Origin: Planctomycetaceae bacterium | GTDB lineage: Bacteria; Planctomycetota; Planctomycetia; Planctomycetales; Planctomycetaceae | Assembly: GCA_002724315.1 (NCBI GenBank) | Contig: PBOJ01000063.1 | Coordinates: forward strand, 1 to 35,717 | DNA length: 35,717 bases | Direction: 5' to 3' | Part shown: positions 19,456 through 27,669 of the stretch, piece by piece | How the letters are laid out: every line of letters begins with the position of its first letter | How positions within the stretch are numbered: position 1 is the first letter of the stretch | Notes under the pieces: generated by a model | The model's input: the letters and a program-made list of their open reading frames with translations, nothing else | Told to the model about the DNA's origin: nothing | The model's database searches: none | Position numbers and translations under genes: made by a program

Positions 19456-20700
19456 TCAGACCGCGTCGATTCGCCAGGCGGGACGTTCGTGAGGAGTCGA
19501 CGGTGCCACTTCGGGCACGGCGGGTTGCTCGGGATTCACTCCGACCATCGATGTCGCTGCCTCACGCAACAGTTCATCGTCGCCACAAGTCGATAGCAGC
19601 CGGTCGACTGTCAGCCGCCGCCGCATCGCAGCCGCCACCCGTCCGATCGACCCCGCCACGCCGGGTCCGATCGCGTGGACCCCCAGAACCCGTCCACTGC
19701 GGCGGGTCCAGAGCAACTTCATGGAATTGGTCGCGCCGCCGGCAAATCCCACTCGGCCCGCCTGGTAGTCCACTCCCTCGGACATCAGGTCCTCGGTCGT
19801 ACGACCCGCCTGCAGGATTTCCGGCCTTGTGCCGCTGGATGTCACCGCAGCTGCCGGTCCCCGTTCGAAATCGCCAGAAAACAACACGTCGACGGCAAGC
19901 CGCTTGCCCTGGTCCAGGGAATGACGCAGCCAGCTCGGGTGGCCGATCACGGAACCCACCGCCCGAATCCCCTCAACCCATGTTCCAAATCGGTCGTCAC
20001 ACCACAGACGCCCCCGTTCGTCGGTCTCCAGGTCGACGGACTCCAGTCCCAGGTTGTCCGTGTTTCCCCTGCGACCAACTGCCACCACCACCCGGTCGTA
20101 CCGCTCGAGATCGCCATCGGCCAAGATGACGGCCGCCCCATCGCGACTCGGGCCGAGTTCGACAATTTCCTCGCCCAGCCGCAACACGACACCCGTACGC
20201 CCAATTTCCTCGACCATCAGGTCCACCAGTTCCGAATCGCATTCCTCCAGCAGACGATGACGCCGGTCAAACAACGTCACCTCCACCCCGGTCGTCGACA
20301 GCAACGTGGCCGCCCGCAGCCCATCTCGCCCCGCACCAACGACCGCAACCCGTTCCACGGATGCGGCACGTTCGAATGAGTCACAATCGAGAACCCGGTC
20401 CTGGTCCACCACAAACGACGACGGGAACCATGGCCGACTGCCTGTCCCAATCACCACAGTCTCACCACACAACCGGTCGACCCCCGCCGCGGTGGTGACT
20501 TCCAGGACACCACCCGGCACAAATCGCGGCAGGCCCATCACGACGCGGACCTGGCCGTTGCCGACCGCCGCCTGGCTGCCTGCGCCCGGAACCACCAGCA
20601 TCACGCGGGCACTTCGAGACGCGGCTTCGTGCGCCACTTCGTGACCCACCCGGTCACCACCAATTACCACCAGGTCCCAATGCGATTGGTCGCTCGACAT
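19456..20700 (-). CDS. Degenerate flavoprotein disulfide reductase (Lpd/SthA-like) homologue
   Basis: A 414-residue protein of the pyridine nucleotide-disulfide reductase fold, shorter than the usual 460-480. The start at 20700 (MSSDQSHWDLVVIGG) is preferred; the longer frame to 20958 runs through an AT-rich region. The N-terminal FAD motif GxGxxG is GGDRVG (Gly to Asp), the following acidic residue is missing (LVVPG), and the redox-active CxxxxC region is deleted. The NAD motif GAGRDG with acidic FDRR is intact. The second FAD motif, normally AxGD, reads AVGS, and the C-terminal HPT is replaced (STCGDDE). It probably does not do disulfide exchange and may not bind FAD normally; it could be an NAD-binding sensor. 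This reading is inference from motif loss. Confidence 0.8.
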   Translation of the reverse strand: MSSDQSHWDLVVIGGDRVGHEVAHEAASRSARVMLVVPGAGSQAAVGNGQVRVVMGLPRFVPGGVLEVTTAAGVDRLCGETVVIGTGSRPWFPSSFVVDQDRVLDCDSFERAASVERVAVVGAGRDGLRAATLLSTTGVEVTLFDRRHRLLEECDSELVDLMVEEIGRTGVVLRLGEEIVELGPSRDGAAVILADGDLERYDRVVVAVGRRGNTDNLGLESVDLETDERGRLWCDDRFGTWVEGIRAVGSVIGHPSWLRHSLDQGKRLAVDVLFSGDFERGPAAAVTSSGTRPEILQAGRTTEDLMSEGVDYQAGRVGFAGGATNSMKLLWTRRSGRVLGVHAIGPGVAGSIGRVAAAMRRRLTVDRLLSTCGDDELLREAATSMVGVNPEQPAVPEVAPSTPHERPAWRIDAV

Positions 20701-20864
20701 CGCCAGTCTCCACGGCCTCTCGGGCCGATCTGGTCCAACGGGAAAGTCAGCCCACAAAACGTGGACCGCAATCCTATATGGGCCATGGAAACGATCAGGG
20801 AAAATAAAAAGGGAGGGAAGACCGGGTAGTCCACGGAAGATACAGGCGTTGTTTCCGGTTGTAG

Positions 20865-20882
20865 CGATTGTCAGGACAATCG
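20865..20882. promoter_or_regulatory. Perfect 8-2-8 dyad, operator candidate
   Basis: CGATTGTC-AG-GACAATCG is a perfect inverted repeat with a 2-bp centre, too tight for an RNA hairpin, so it resembles a dimeric repressor site. It lies about 165 bp before the start of the flavoprotein gene and 73 bp after the end of the EndoIII-like gene. Confidence 0.45.
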
Positions 20883-20900
20883 AACATTTCGTGACGTAAC

Positions 20901-20925
20901 AACATAATATGAAAACACTTATGTT
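20901..20925. promoter_or_regulatory. AT-rich 7-11-7 inverted repeat
   Basis: AACATAA (20901-20907) is repeated inverted as TTATGTT (20919-20925) with an 11-bp centre. It sits in an unusually AT-rich patch of this GC-rich window. It could be a second operator, a weak terminator for the EndoIII-like gene, or part of a promoter (minus-strand TATTAT occurs inside). Confidence 0.4.
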
Positions 20926-20954
20926 TATTTTCACCACGAGCCAGGATCCCGTTT

Positions 20955-21605
20955 TCACTCCGGCTCGTAAGGACCACCCTCCGGCAGTAGGGATTCCAGC
21001 GGGCAGTCATCACAGCGTGGTCGGCTGCCACAGTGCGAACGGCCCACCCGGTTGATCAGCCACCAGACTTCCGGCAGTGACGAGTCGGCCAGTTCGGCGG
21101 CCTGTCGAAACAGGTGCTGCCACTCATCGTACTCGGATTCGAGCCCACTCCATCCGTGACGGCAACCGACGCGGAGTGCAGCACGGGAGAGCGGCATCGC
21201 GGGGAGTCCGAGCACCAGCAGCAGGATCCGATCCACCAGTTCGTGTCCCACCCCACGGATGGCGGTCAATTCCCTGTGACGCCGCTCGTGGTCCTCGCAC
21301 CACGACTCGTCCGGATCATCCCCCGGCCACCAGTTGGCCAGCGCCTGCAAAGCACCGGCACGCCGTTGGTCTCGACCGGTCACCTTGAGGGCTTCCTGCA
21401 GAGCTTCCACCGGAAGTTTCACCAGTTGCTCGGGCTGATCCAGCGGGACACGAGGCGAATCGGAACTCTTCGCTTTGGGCCCGCCGGCCACCACATCGAC
21501 CAGGGTGGACCAGCATCTCGGTGGCCGGGCCGCGAGTTCGGCTTCGAGTCCGCCATAGGCCCCGCGCAGCTTCTCGATCGCTTCCGCCAGTCTCTGGGTG
21601 CTCAT
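20955..21605 (-). CDS. Endonuclease III-like HhH-GPD protein without catalytic residues
   Basis: A 216-residue homologue of endonuclease III (Nth), a DNA base-excision glycosylase/AP-lyase. The helix-hairpin-helix is recognisable as LTAIRGVGHELVDRILLL (residues 113-130). In Nth the motif LPGVGRKTAN supplies the catalytic Lys; here the position is Glu122. The catalytic Asp in VDTH is replaced (PLSRAA, Ser140). The iron-sulfur loop keeps three Cys (192, 198, 201; CGSRPRCDDC), with C-x5-C instead of C-x6-C spacing, and the fourth is absent. It is unlikely to be an active glycosylase; it may bind DNA structurally. It is divergent from the 5-oxoprolinase gene, 130 bp away. Confidence 0.8.
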   Translation of the reverse strand: MSTQRLAEAIEKLRGAYGGLEAELAARPPRCWSTLVDVVAGGPKAKSSDSPRVPLDQPEQLVKLPVEALQEALKVTGRDQRRAGALQALANWWPGDDPDESWCEDHERRHRELTAIRGVGHELVDRILLLVLGLPAMPLSRAALRVGCRHGWSGLESEYDEWQHLFRQAAELADSSLPEVWWLINRVGRSHCGSRPRCDDCPLESLLPEGGPYEPE

Positions 21606-21735
21606 CGCCTCGGCCTGCCGTTCCGTCGTCGAGCCCGATTGTCACATGATGCCGACGAACATCATCGTGAGCAACCGGGCAGGGTGCGGCTGGCGGCTTG
21701 CCGCCATTGCCACCGGGTCGGTAAATAGGGAGTCC

Positions 21736-24700
21736 ATGAAACCGTGGGAATTCTGGATTGATGTCGGCGGCACGTTCACCGACTGCATTGCCTGTTCCCC
21801 CGAGGATGACCTGGTCCCACTGAAAGTTCTCAGTTCGGCCGTCACCAAGGGGCAGGTCCAGCAGGTGGTGGGCACCGACCGGCTGGTCGATCTGTCGCGG
21901 ACTTCCGACCCGACCGACTTCTGGGTGGGATACCCGTTGCGGTGCCTGGACCGTGACGGGCATCCGTTGCTGGAGGCCACCGTCACGGCCTTTGACGCGG
22001 TGACCGGCCGGTTGACGATCGACCAGGTGTTGCCCGATTCGATCCAACCGGGGACGACCTACGAGCTGGTTTCTCCAGAAGAAGCTCCGATACTGGCCAT
22101 TCGCCATGTGCTCTCACTTCGGCTGGATGCCCCGATCCCCGAAGTCTCGGTGAGGCTGGGCACCACACGGGGAACCAATGCCCTGCTGACCCGTGAAGGC
22201 GCCCGAACGGCACTGGTCACCACCCAGGGATTCGCCGATGTGCCATTGATCGGCAACCAGGACCGTCCGCGGCTCTTTGATTTGGTGATCCGCAAGCCCG
22301 AGCCACTGTTCGAACGGGTCATCGAGGCAAATGAGCGAATCGACGCCGATGGCAACGTGCTGTCGCCTCCACAACTTCAGGATGTCCAGCAAAAACTTCA
22401 GGCGGCCAGGGACGACGGAATCGAATCGGTGGCGATCTGCCTGTTGCACTCATTCGCCAACAGTGATCACGAGGAGCAAATCGAAACGGCGGCACGGGCC
22501 GCGGGATTCACAGAGGTCAGCCGCTCGAGTCGACTCTCACCGCTGATCAAAATCGTCAGCCGCACCGACACCACGTTGGTCGACGCCTACCTCAACCCGA
22601 TCCTCCGTCAGTACGTCACCCGGCTCCGCGGCTCGCTTGGCGACAGCTCACTGAAAATCATGACGTCGGCCGGAGGCCTGGTTGACGCGGACCGTTTTGT
22701 CGGCAAGGACAGCATCCTGTCGGGTCCGGCCGGAGGAGTCATCGGGTTTTCTCGGGTTGCCGAGCGAGCAGGATTCGACCGCTCAATCGGTTTCGACATG
22801 GGTGGCACAAGCACGGACGTCTCGCGGTTCGACGGGAGTTACGAGCGGGAATTTGAAACGACCAAGGCGGGAGTGCGGATCGTCTCGCCAATGCTGGCCA
22901 TCGAGACTGTGGCAGCAGGCGGAGGCAGCATCTGCGATTTCGACGGTGTGAAACTCGCTGTCGGTCCGGCCAGTGCCGGTGCCGATCCCGGCCCCGCCTG
23001 TTACGGCCGTGGGGGACCGCTGACCGTCACCGATCTCAACGTTCACCTGGGCCGGATTCTCCCGGACCGATTCCCCTTTCCGCTCGACACCGACGCGGTC
23101 ACCTCGAGACTCGAGGCCCTCTGCACCCGGATCGCCGAATCCCCGATGGGCCGCCGCTACACTCCAACCGAACTCGCCGAGGGGTTTCTGCAGATCGCGA
23201 TCGCCAACATGGTGCGGGCCATCCGCAACATCTCGGTCGCACGCGGTTACGATCCGGCTGACTACGTGCTGGTCACTTTCGGTGGGGCTGGTGCCCAGCA
23301 TGCCTGTTCCATCGCCAGGGAACTGGGAATCCGTGATGTGCTGGTGCACCCCTACGCCGGCATCCTCAGCGCCTACGGCATGGGACTGGCCGACGTGCGA
23401 CGGTTTGCCGAACGCAGCGTGCTGCAACCCTACGATGATCAGACACTCGACAATCTCGAGACCATCTTTGCGGAACTGGAAGCTGGGGCGACCGACGAAG
23501 TCCGCGCCGAGGGAATTCCGGACGAGCGGATCGGCGAACCGCGACGAACGCTGGAGATCCGCTACCTGGGGGTCGAAGCGGCGATCCCGGTCCCCTGCCC
23601 CACCGACGGTGATTACGCCGGGCGCTACCACGCGTTGCACCAGCAACTCTACGGATACGCCCACGACGGTCGACAACTGGAGGTCACCGCAGCGAGAGTC
23701 GAGGTTGTCGGCACCACGGCCGACCCGCCATTGGAGACTTCGACGACCGTGATACGATCTCCGGAGCCGGCCGAAACGACCAAATCCGTCTTCGATGGCC
23801 AGGAACGTGACACCCGTGTGTTTCTCCGGGAGGACCTCAATCCCGGAGACCGGCTTGACGGCCCGGCCATCGTCTGTGAATCCACCTCCACGGTGGTCGT
23901 CGAACCCGGATACTCGGCCGAGATCACCGAGCGCGACGAAGTGCTGATTCGCCAGGGCGCCGGAGAGCAGGCCGTAGCGGACGTCTCGACCGAAGCCGAC
24001 CCGGTGATGCTCGAGATCTTCAACAACCTCTTCGCATCCATCGCCGAACAGATGGGCCTAACGCTGCAGAAAACCAGTTTCTCGACCAACGTCAAAGAGA
24101 GGCTCGATTTCAGTTGCGCCATCTTCTCGGCCTCCGGAGACCTGGTCGTCAACGCACCACACATCCCGGTTCACCTCGGCGCGATGAGCGAGACCGTCAA
24201 GAGAATCCTGGCCGACAATCCCGACATGTCCCCCGGAGACGTGTTCGTCACCAACGACCCCTACCGCGGCGGTTCCCACCTTCCCGACGTGACGGTCGTC
24301 ACTCCGGTCCATCACGTCGACGGCGGCCGCCTGCTGTTTTTCACCGCCAGTCGGGCCCATCACGCCGAGATCGGTGGCATCGTCCCCGGCAGTATGCCGC
24401 CGTTCTCTCGAAACCTCGGCGAGGAAGGCGTGTTGATCCGCAACTTCCGCCTGGTCGACCAGGGAACCTCCAGAGAGGACGCGTTGCGCGAACTGCTCGG
24501 CTCGGGCAATCACCCCAGCCGCAACGTCGCGGAGAACCTGGCCGATGTGTCCGCCCAGGTGGCAGCCAACAACAGCGGAGTGGTGCAACTGGGGCGGTTG
24601 GTCCAGAGGTACACGCTGGAGGTTGTCGAAGCCTACATGAGGCACATCCAGCGGGCGGCATCGGAGAAAATGAGGTTGGCGTTGGGAGCGATTCCCGACG

Positions 24701-25554
24701 GGAACTACAGCCGCACCGACCAGTTGGACAACGGCTCCGAGATCACGGTGGCGATCTCCATCTCCGGTGACACCGCCGAGGTCGATTTCACCGGTACTGG
24801 TGAAGTCATGGATTCCAATCTCAACGCCAACCGGGCCATCGTCACTGCCGCCTGCCTGTACGTGTTCCGCTGCCTGATCAACGAGGACATCCCCCTGAAC
24901 AGTGGAGTGCTGGAACCGGTCACGATTCGTCTTCCCGAGTGCCTGTTGAATCCTCCCGAGCAGCCCGATCCGTCCCGGAGTGCGGCGGTGGTTGGCGGCA
25001 ACGTAGAAACCAGCCAGCGGGTCGTCGACACCCTGCTGGGTGCCCTGGGCGTGGCCGCAGCCAGCCAGGGAACGATGAACAACCTGACATTCGGTGACGA
25101 GACGTTCGGTTATTACGAAACGATCTGCGGGGGTGCGGGGGCCACTCCCGATGCCGACGGCACCGATGCAATCCACACGCACATGACCAACACGAGATTG
25201 ACCGATGTTGAGGTGATTGAGCGGAGGTATCCGGTACGGGTCCACGAGTTCTCGATCCGTACCGGTTCCGGCGGAGATGGGCGATTTCGAGGTGGCGACG
25301 GGATCGTCCGTCGCATCGAGTTTCTCCGCCAGTTGTCAGTTTCCATCCTCTCGGAACGGCGTGGCCCGGCTGCTCCGTTCGGCCTCGACGGAGGCCAGCC
25401 CGGCCAGATCGGCCACAACCTGCTGAGTCCAGCCGACGGATCCAACGAACAGGATCTCGGTGGCAAGGTCCAACTCGACATCTCACCCGGAGACATCCTG
25501 ACGATCCTCACGCCGGGAGGCGGAGGTGTCGGAGAACGGGAAGATCAAGATTGA
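21736..25554 (+). CDS. ATP-dependent 5-oxoprolinase, fused HyuA-HyuB type
   Basis: A 1272-residue fusion, the full length of eukaryotic-type 5-oxoprolinase, which hydrolyses 5-oxoproline (pyroglutamate) to glutamate with ATP. The ATG at 21736 follows AGGGAG and gives WIDVGGTFTD, the actin-like ATPase N-terminus; the longer frame is not needed. The HyuA half (about 1-690) has GTTRGTNALLTR, GFDMGGTSTDVSRFDG and SAGADPGPACYGRGG. The HyuB half begins near residue 755 (DPVMLEIFNNLFASIAEQMG) and includes VTNDPYRGGSHLPDVT and the C-terminal GGDGIVRRIEF and LTPGGGGVGE. Hydantoinase or acetone-carboxylase-like relatives are alternatives, but the fused single chain favours 5-oxoprolinase. A YcsI-like gene nearby supports this. 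Confidence 0.9.
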   Translation: MKPWEFWIDVGGTFTDCIACSPEDDLVPLKVLSSAVTKGQVQQVVGTDRLVDLSRTSDPTDFWVGYPLRCLDRDGHPLLEATVTAFDAVTGRLTIDQVLPDSIQPGTTYELVSPEEAPILAIRHVLSLRLDAPIPEVSVRLGTTRGTNALLTREGARTALVTTQGFADVPLIGNQDRPRLFDLVIRKPEPLFERVIEANERIDADGNVLSPPQLQDVQQKLQAARDDGIESVAICLLHSFANSDHEEQIETAARAAGFTEVSRSSRLSPLIKIVSRTDTTLVDAYLNPILRQYVTRLRGSLGDSSLKIMTSAGGLVDADRFVGKDSILSGPAGGVIGFSRVAERAGFDRSIGFDMGGTSTDVSRFDGSYEREFETTKAGVRIVSPMLAIETVAAGGGSICDFDGVKLAVGPASAGADPGPACYGRGGPLTVTDLNVHLGRILPDRFPFPLDTDAVTSRLEALCTRIAESPMGRRYTPTELAEGFLQIAIANMVRAIRNISVARGYDPADYVLVTFGGAGAQHACSIARELGIRDVLVHPYAGILSAYGMGLADVRRFAERSVLQPYDDQTLDNLETIFAELEAGATDEVRAEGIPDERIGEPRRTLEIRYLGVEAAIPVPCPTDGDYAGRYHALHQQLYGYAHDGRQLEVTAARVEVVGTTADPPLETSTTVIRSPEPAETTKSVFDGQERDTRVFLREDLNPGDRLDGPAIVCESTSTVVVEPGYSAEITERDEVLIRQGAGEQAVADVSTEADPVMLEIFNNLFASIAEQMGLTLQKTSFSTNVKERLDFSCAIFSASGDLVVNAPHIPVHLGAMSETVKRILADNPDMSPGDVFVTNDPYRGGSHLPDVTVVTPVHHVDGGRLLFFTASRAHHAEIGGIVPGSMPPFSRNLGEEGVLIRNFRLVDQGTSREDALRELLGSGNHPSRNVAENLADVSAQVAANNSGVVQLGRLVQRYTLEVVEAYMRHIQRAASEKMRLALGAIPDGNYSRTDQLDNGSEITVAISISGDTAEVDFTGTGEVMDSNLNANRAIVTAACLYVFRCLINEDIPLNSGVLEPVTIRLPECLLNPPEQPDPSRSAAVVGGNVETSQRVVDTLLGALGVAAASQGTMNNLTFGDETFGYYETICGGAGATPDADGTDAIHTHMTNTRLTDVEVIERRYPVRVHEFSIRTGSGGDGRFRGGDGIVRRIEFLRQLSVSILSERRGPAAPFGLDGGQPGQIGHNLLSPADGSNEQDLGGKVQLDISPGDILTILTPGGGGVGEREDQD

Positions 25555-25647
25555 GTGGATCCCGGGGTGACTGGCGGCCCCCGAAGTGCCCCCCTACGAT
25601 ACGCCTCGTTGCTCCTCCTCACTCCCCACGATGCAAGCGAGACCACG

Positions 25648-26184
25648 ATGACCCAGAACCGCCGAGCGGAAGTCGACCAAGCACTGGAAGGCGTCGATTT
25701 TGAGACGACCGACTACCAGATCGAATTCCAGACGACACTGGGACCGATCACTCTCGATCTCTGGCCCGACATTGCTCCCGGCCATTGCCGCAACATCATC
25801 GGATTGACCAGCATCGGTTACTACGATGGGATCGTTTTCCACCGGGTAATCGCTGGCTTCGTGGCACAGGTGGGTTGTCCGCAGGGCACGGGCACCGGTG
25901 GGCCCGGTTACACCATCGACGCCGAGTTCAACGACCGTCTGCACGAGGCGGGAGTGTTGTCGATGGCCCGCACCAACGACCCCAACTCGGCCGGCAGCCA
26001 GGTCTTTCTCTGCCTCGACCGCGTCCCGCACCTGGACCGCCAGTACACCGCCTTCGGCAAGACGGCCAACGACGAGAGTCTCCAGACACTGCTCTCGATC
26101 GGTGGATTGCCGACCGACGGCAACGACAGACCGGTCGAAGAGGTCCGGATCGAATCGAGCCGGGTTATCGAGACGGCACGCTGA
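25648..26184 (+). CDS. Cyclophilin-type peptidyl-prolyl cis-trans isomerase
   Basis: A 178-residue cyclophilin that speeds Pro isomerisation. The ATG at 25648 (MTQNRRAEVDQ) is preferred because the residues before it do not look like protein. The core motif FHRVIAGFVAQVG keeps the catalytic Arg, Phe and Gln, followed by GTGTGGPGYTIDAEF and SAGSQVFLCL. No signal peptide is seen, so it is probably cytoplasmic. Its last 20 bases overlap the end of the convergent MOSC gene. Confidence 0.93.
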   Translation: MTQNRRAEVDQALEGVDFETTDYQIEFQTTLGPITLDLWPDIAPGHCRNIIGLTSIGYYDGIVFHRVIAGFVAQVGCPQGTGTGGPGYTIDAEFNDRLHEAGVLSMARTNDPNSAGSQVFLCLDRVPHLDRQYTAFGKTANDESLQTLLSIGGLPTDGNDRPVEEVRIESSRVIETAR

Positions 26185-26632
26185 CAGTGTCGCCAACGTG
26201 GACGGTGCCACCGGCAACCACCCGCGCGCAGATCCCCCCGTGGCCGTTCATGGCGTTGTAACCGCCCGGCCCCAGGTTCTGCTCCATCCGTTCGCATGGA
26301 ACACATGGCCCGGCCCCTTCGAGCACAACCTCTCCGAGTTGAAAGGTCCGCTCCTGGAGAGCCAGCAGGTTGATGCCACTGACAACAATGTTGCGACGCA
26401 GCAACGCGGGATCGATCGCGTCACGACCGATCAATGCTGCCACGGCGGCCAGGTGCTCGTGCTGGATCAGCGTCACCTCGCGATGGGTTTCACTGCTCAC
26501 CGCGTGATGCTCGCCATCGATTCCCGTCCCCGGTTCCAAGAGGCAGTCCTCGCTGGACGCCACGTCCCCCTTGCGTTCACTCGCTTTGCCGATCCATTCG
26601 ACACGGCCCCCGCGTGGAAATTGTTCTTCCAT
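26165..26632 (-). CDS. MOSC domain protein
   Basis: A 155-residue protein consisting of a MOSC domain, a beta-strand fold related to the C-terminus of molybdenum cofactor sulfurase. The core runs LIQHEHLAAV, LLRRNIVVSGINLLAL, then the conserved-Cys segment GAGPCVPCERM, and ends with GTVHVGDTV. MOSC proteins handle sulfur or bind molybdopterin. It is notable that a molybdenum hydroxylase operon starts only 1 kb away, so a cofactor role is possible, though not shown. The start is uncertain: ATG at 26632 or GTG at 26680. Confidence 0.87.
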   Translation of the reverse strand: MEEQFPRGGRVEWIGKASERKGDVASSEDCLLEPGTGIDGEHHAVSSETHREVTLIQHEHLAAVAALIGRDAIDPALLRRNIVVSGINLLALQERTFQLGEVVLEGAGPCVPCERMEQNLGPGGYNAMNGHGGICARVVAGGTVHVGDTVSVPSR

Positions 26633-26755
26633 CTGTTCGGTCCCGCTCCTTTCCTCTGGCCATACTCTCACCCGGACCACATCCTAGGCCCGACACGGAC
26701 CAGGCGAAAGCAGCCACCCTCGCGAGACGGTTCCGTCCGGCGGTAGACTCTCAGC

Positions 26756-27577
26756 ATGAACAGCGACGCACCAACACGGCCCGGGACCCCCGAAGACGTC
26801 CGGGGAGCTTGCCGCCTGGGAACATGGACTGACCACACCGCCGGGCTGGCTCCCGGGTTTGCCCAGGCCAACCTGGTGATCCTGCCGGCCGACCAGGCGG
26901 CGGATTTCCGAGAGTTCTGTGAGCGGAACCCCAAGCCATGCCCGTTGCTGGACGTGACAGCTCCGGGCGACCCGGTTCCCTCGCGTATCGCCCCGTCGGC
27001 CGACATCCGCAGCGACCTGCCCCGCTTCCGTGTCTGGGAACACGGGAAGGTGATCGACGAACCGACCGACGTGACCGGCCTCTGGCGGGAAGACCTGGTC
27101 GGTTTCCTGATCGGTTGCTCGTTCACTTTCGAGGCGGCGCTGCTCAATGAGGGGCTGGAAGTGCGGCACCAGGCATGCGAGACCAACGTGCCGATGTACC
27201 GAACCTCGGTTGAATGCGATCCGGCCGGGGTGTTCCGTGGCAACCTGGTGGTCTCGATGCGGCCCTACGGGCCGGCCGACGTGGTCCGCGCGGTCGAGAT
27301 CACTTCGCGGTTCCCCGAGGTCCACGGGTCCCCGGTTCACGTGGGCCTGCCCGGCCTGCTGGGAATCGAGGATCTGGACCGTCCCGACTACGGGGACGCC
27401 GTTCCAGTCGACAAAAACGAATTGCCGGTCTTCTGGGCCTGCGGCGTGACCCCGCAGGCGGTACTCGAGGAGGCGGCTGTGCCATTTGCCATCACGCACG
27501 CACCGGGCTGCATGTTCGTCAGCGACGTGCGAGACGAGGATCTCGGATCCGGCGGTTTTTTCTCGTCGGACGTTTGA
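26756..27577 (+). CDS. DUF1445 / YcsI family putative hydro-lyase (D-glutamate cyclase-related)
   Basis: A 273-residue member of the DUF1445 family. Diagnostic segments are GFAQANLVILPADQAADF near the N-terminus, LVGFLIGCSFTFEAALL in the middle, RNLVV-like FRGNLVVSMRP, and the C-terminal PVFWACGVTPQAVL and FAITHAPGCMFVSD. Animal D-glutamate cyclase carries this domain and turns D-glutamate into 5-oxo-D-proline; in Bacillus subtilis ycsI lies in the 5-oxoprolinase (ycsF-kipI-kipA) region. Together with the 5-oxoprolinase gene 1.2 kb upstream this suggests a role in pyroglutamate or D-glutamate metabolism (inference). Its stop codon overlaps the -35 box of the next operon's promoter. Confidence 0.9.
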   Translation: MNSDAPTRPGTPEDVRGACRLGTWTDHTAGLAPGFAQANLVILPADQAADFREFCERNPKPCPLLDVTAPGDPVPSRIAPSADIRSDLPRFRVWEHGKVIDEPTDVTGLWREDLVGFLIGCSFTFEAALLNEGLEVRHQACETNVPMYRTSVECDPAGVFRGNLVVSMRPYGPADVVRAVEITSRFPEVHGSPVHVGLPGLLGIEDLDRPDYGDAVPVDKNELPVFWACGVTPQAVLEEAAVPFAITHAPGCMFVSDVRDEDLGSGGFFSSDV

Positions 27578-27602
27578 GAACCCGGATCTCCGCCGGTAGG
27601 AT
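27574..27602 (+). promoter_or_regulatory. Promoter of the molybdenum hydroxylase operon
   Basis: TTGAGA (27574-27579, 5 of 6), 17 bp spacer, TAGGAT (27597-27602, 4 of 6). The predicted start near 27609 gives a leader of about 60 nt with a GAGGAG ribosome site before the ATG at 27670. Confidence 0.5.
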
Positions 27603-27669
27603 GCGTGGCACTGTCGGGAGGCTCGGAGGCGAGTCCGCAGTTAGACACATCTTGAGGAGACTGAAGTCC

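Noticed and set aside
20701..20958. N-terminal extension of the flavoprotein up to 20958
   Set aside because: The extension is AT-rich, hydrophobic in an unnatural way and overlaps the dyads; the ATG at 20700 gives a normal start for the fold.
24058..25245. 395-codon antisense frame opposite the 5-oxoprolinase
   Set aside because: Same reason: the sense-strand HyuB domain is fully supported and the antisense product is unlike any protein I know.
27555..27563. T-run at the end of the DUF1445 gene as a terminator
   Set aside because: It encodes Phe-Phe within the reading frame and has only a weak preceding stem.
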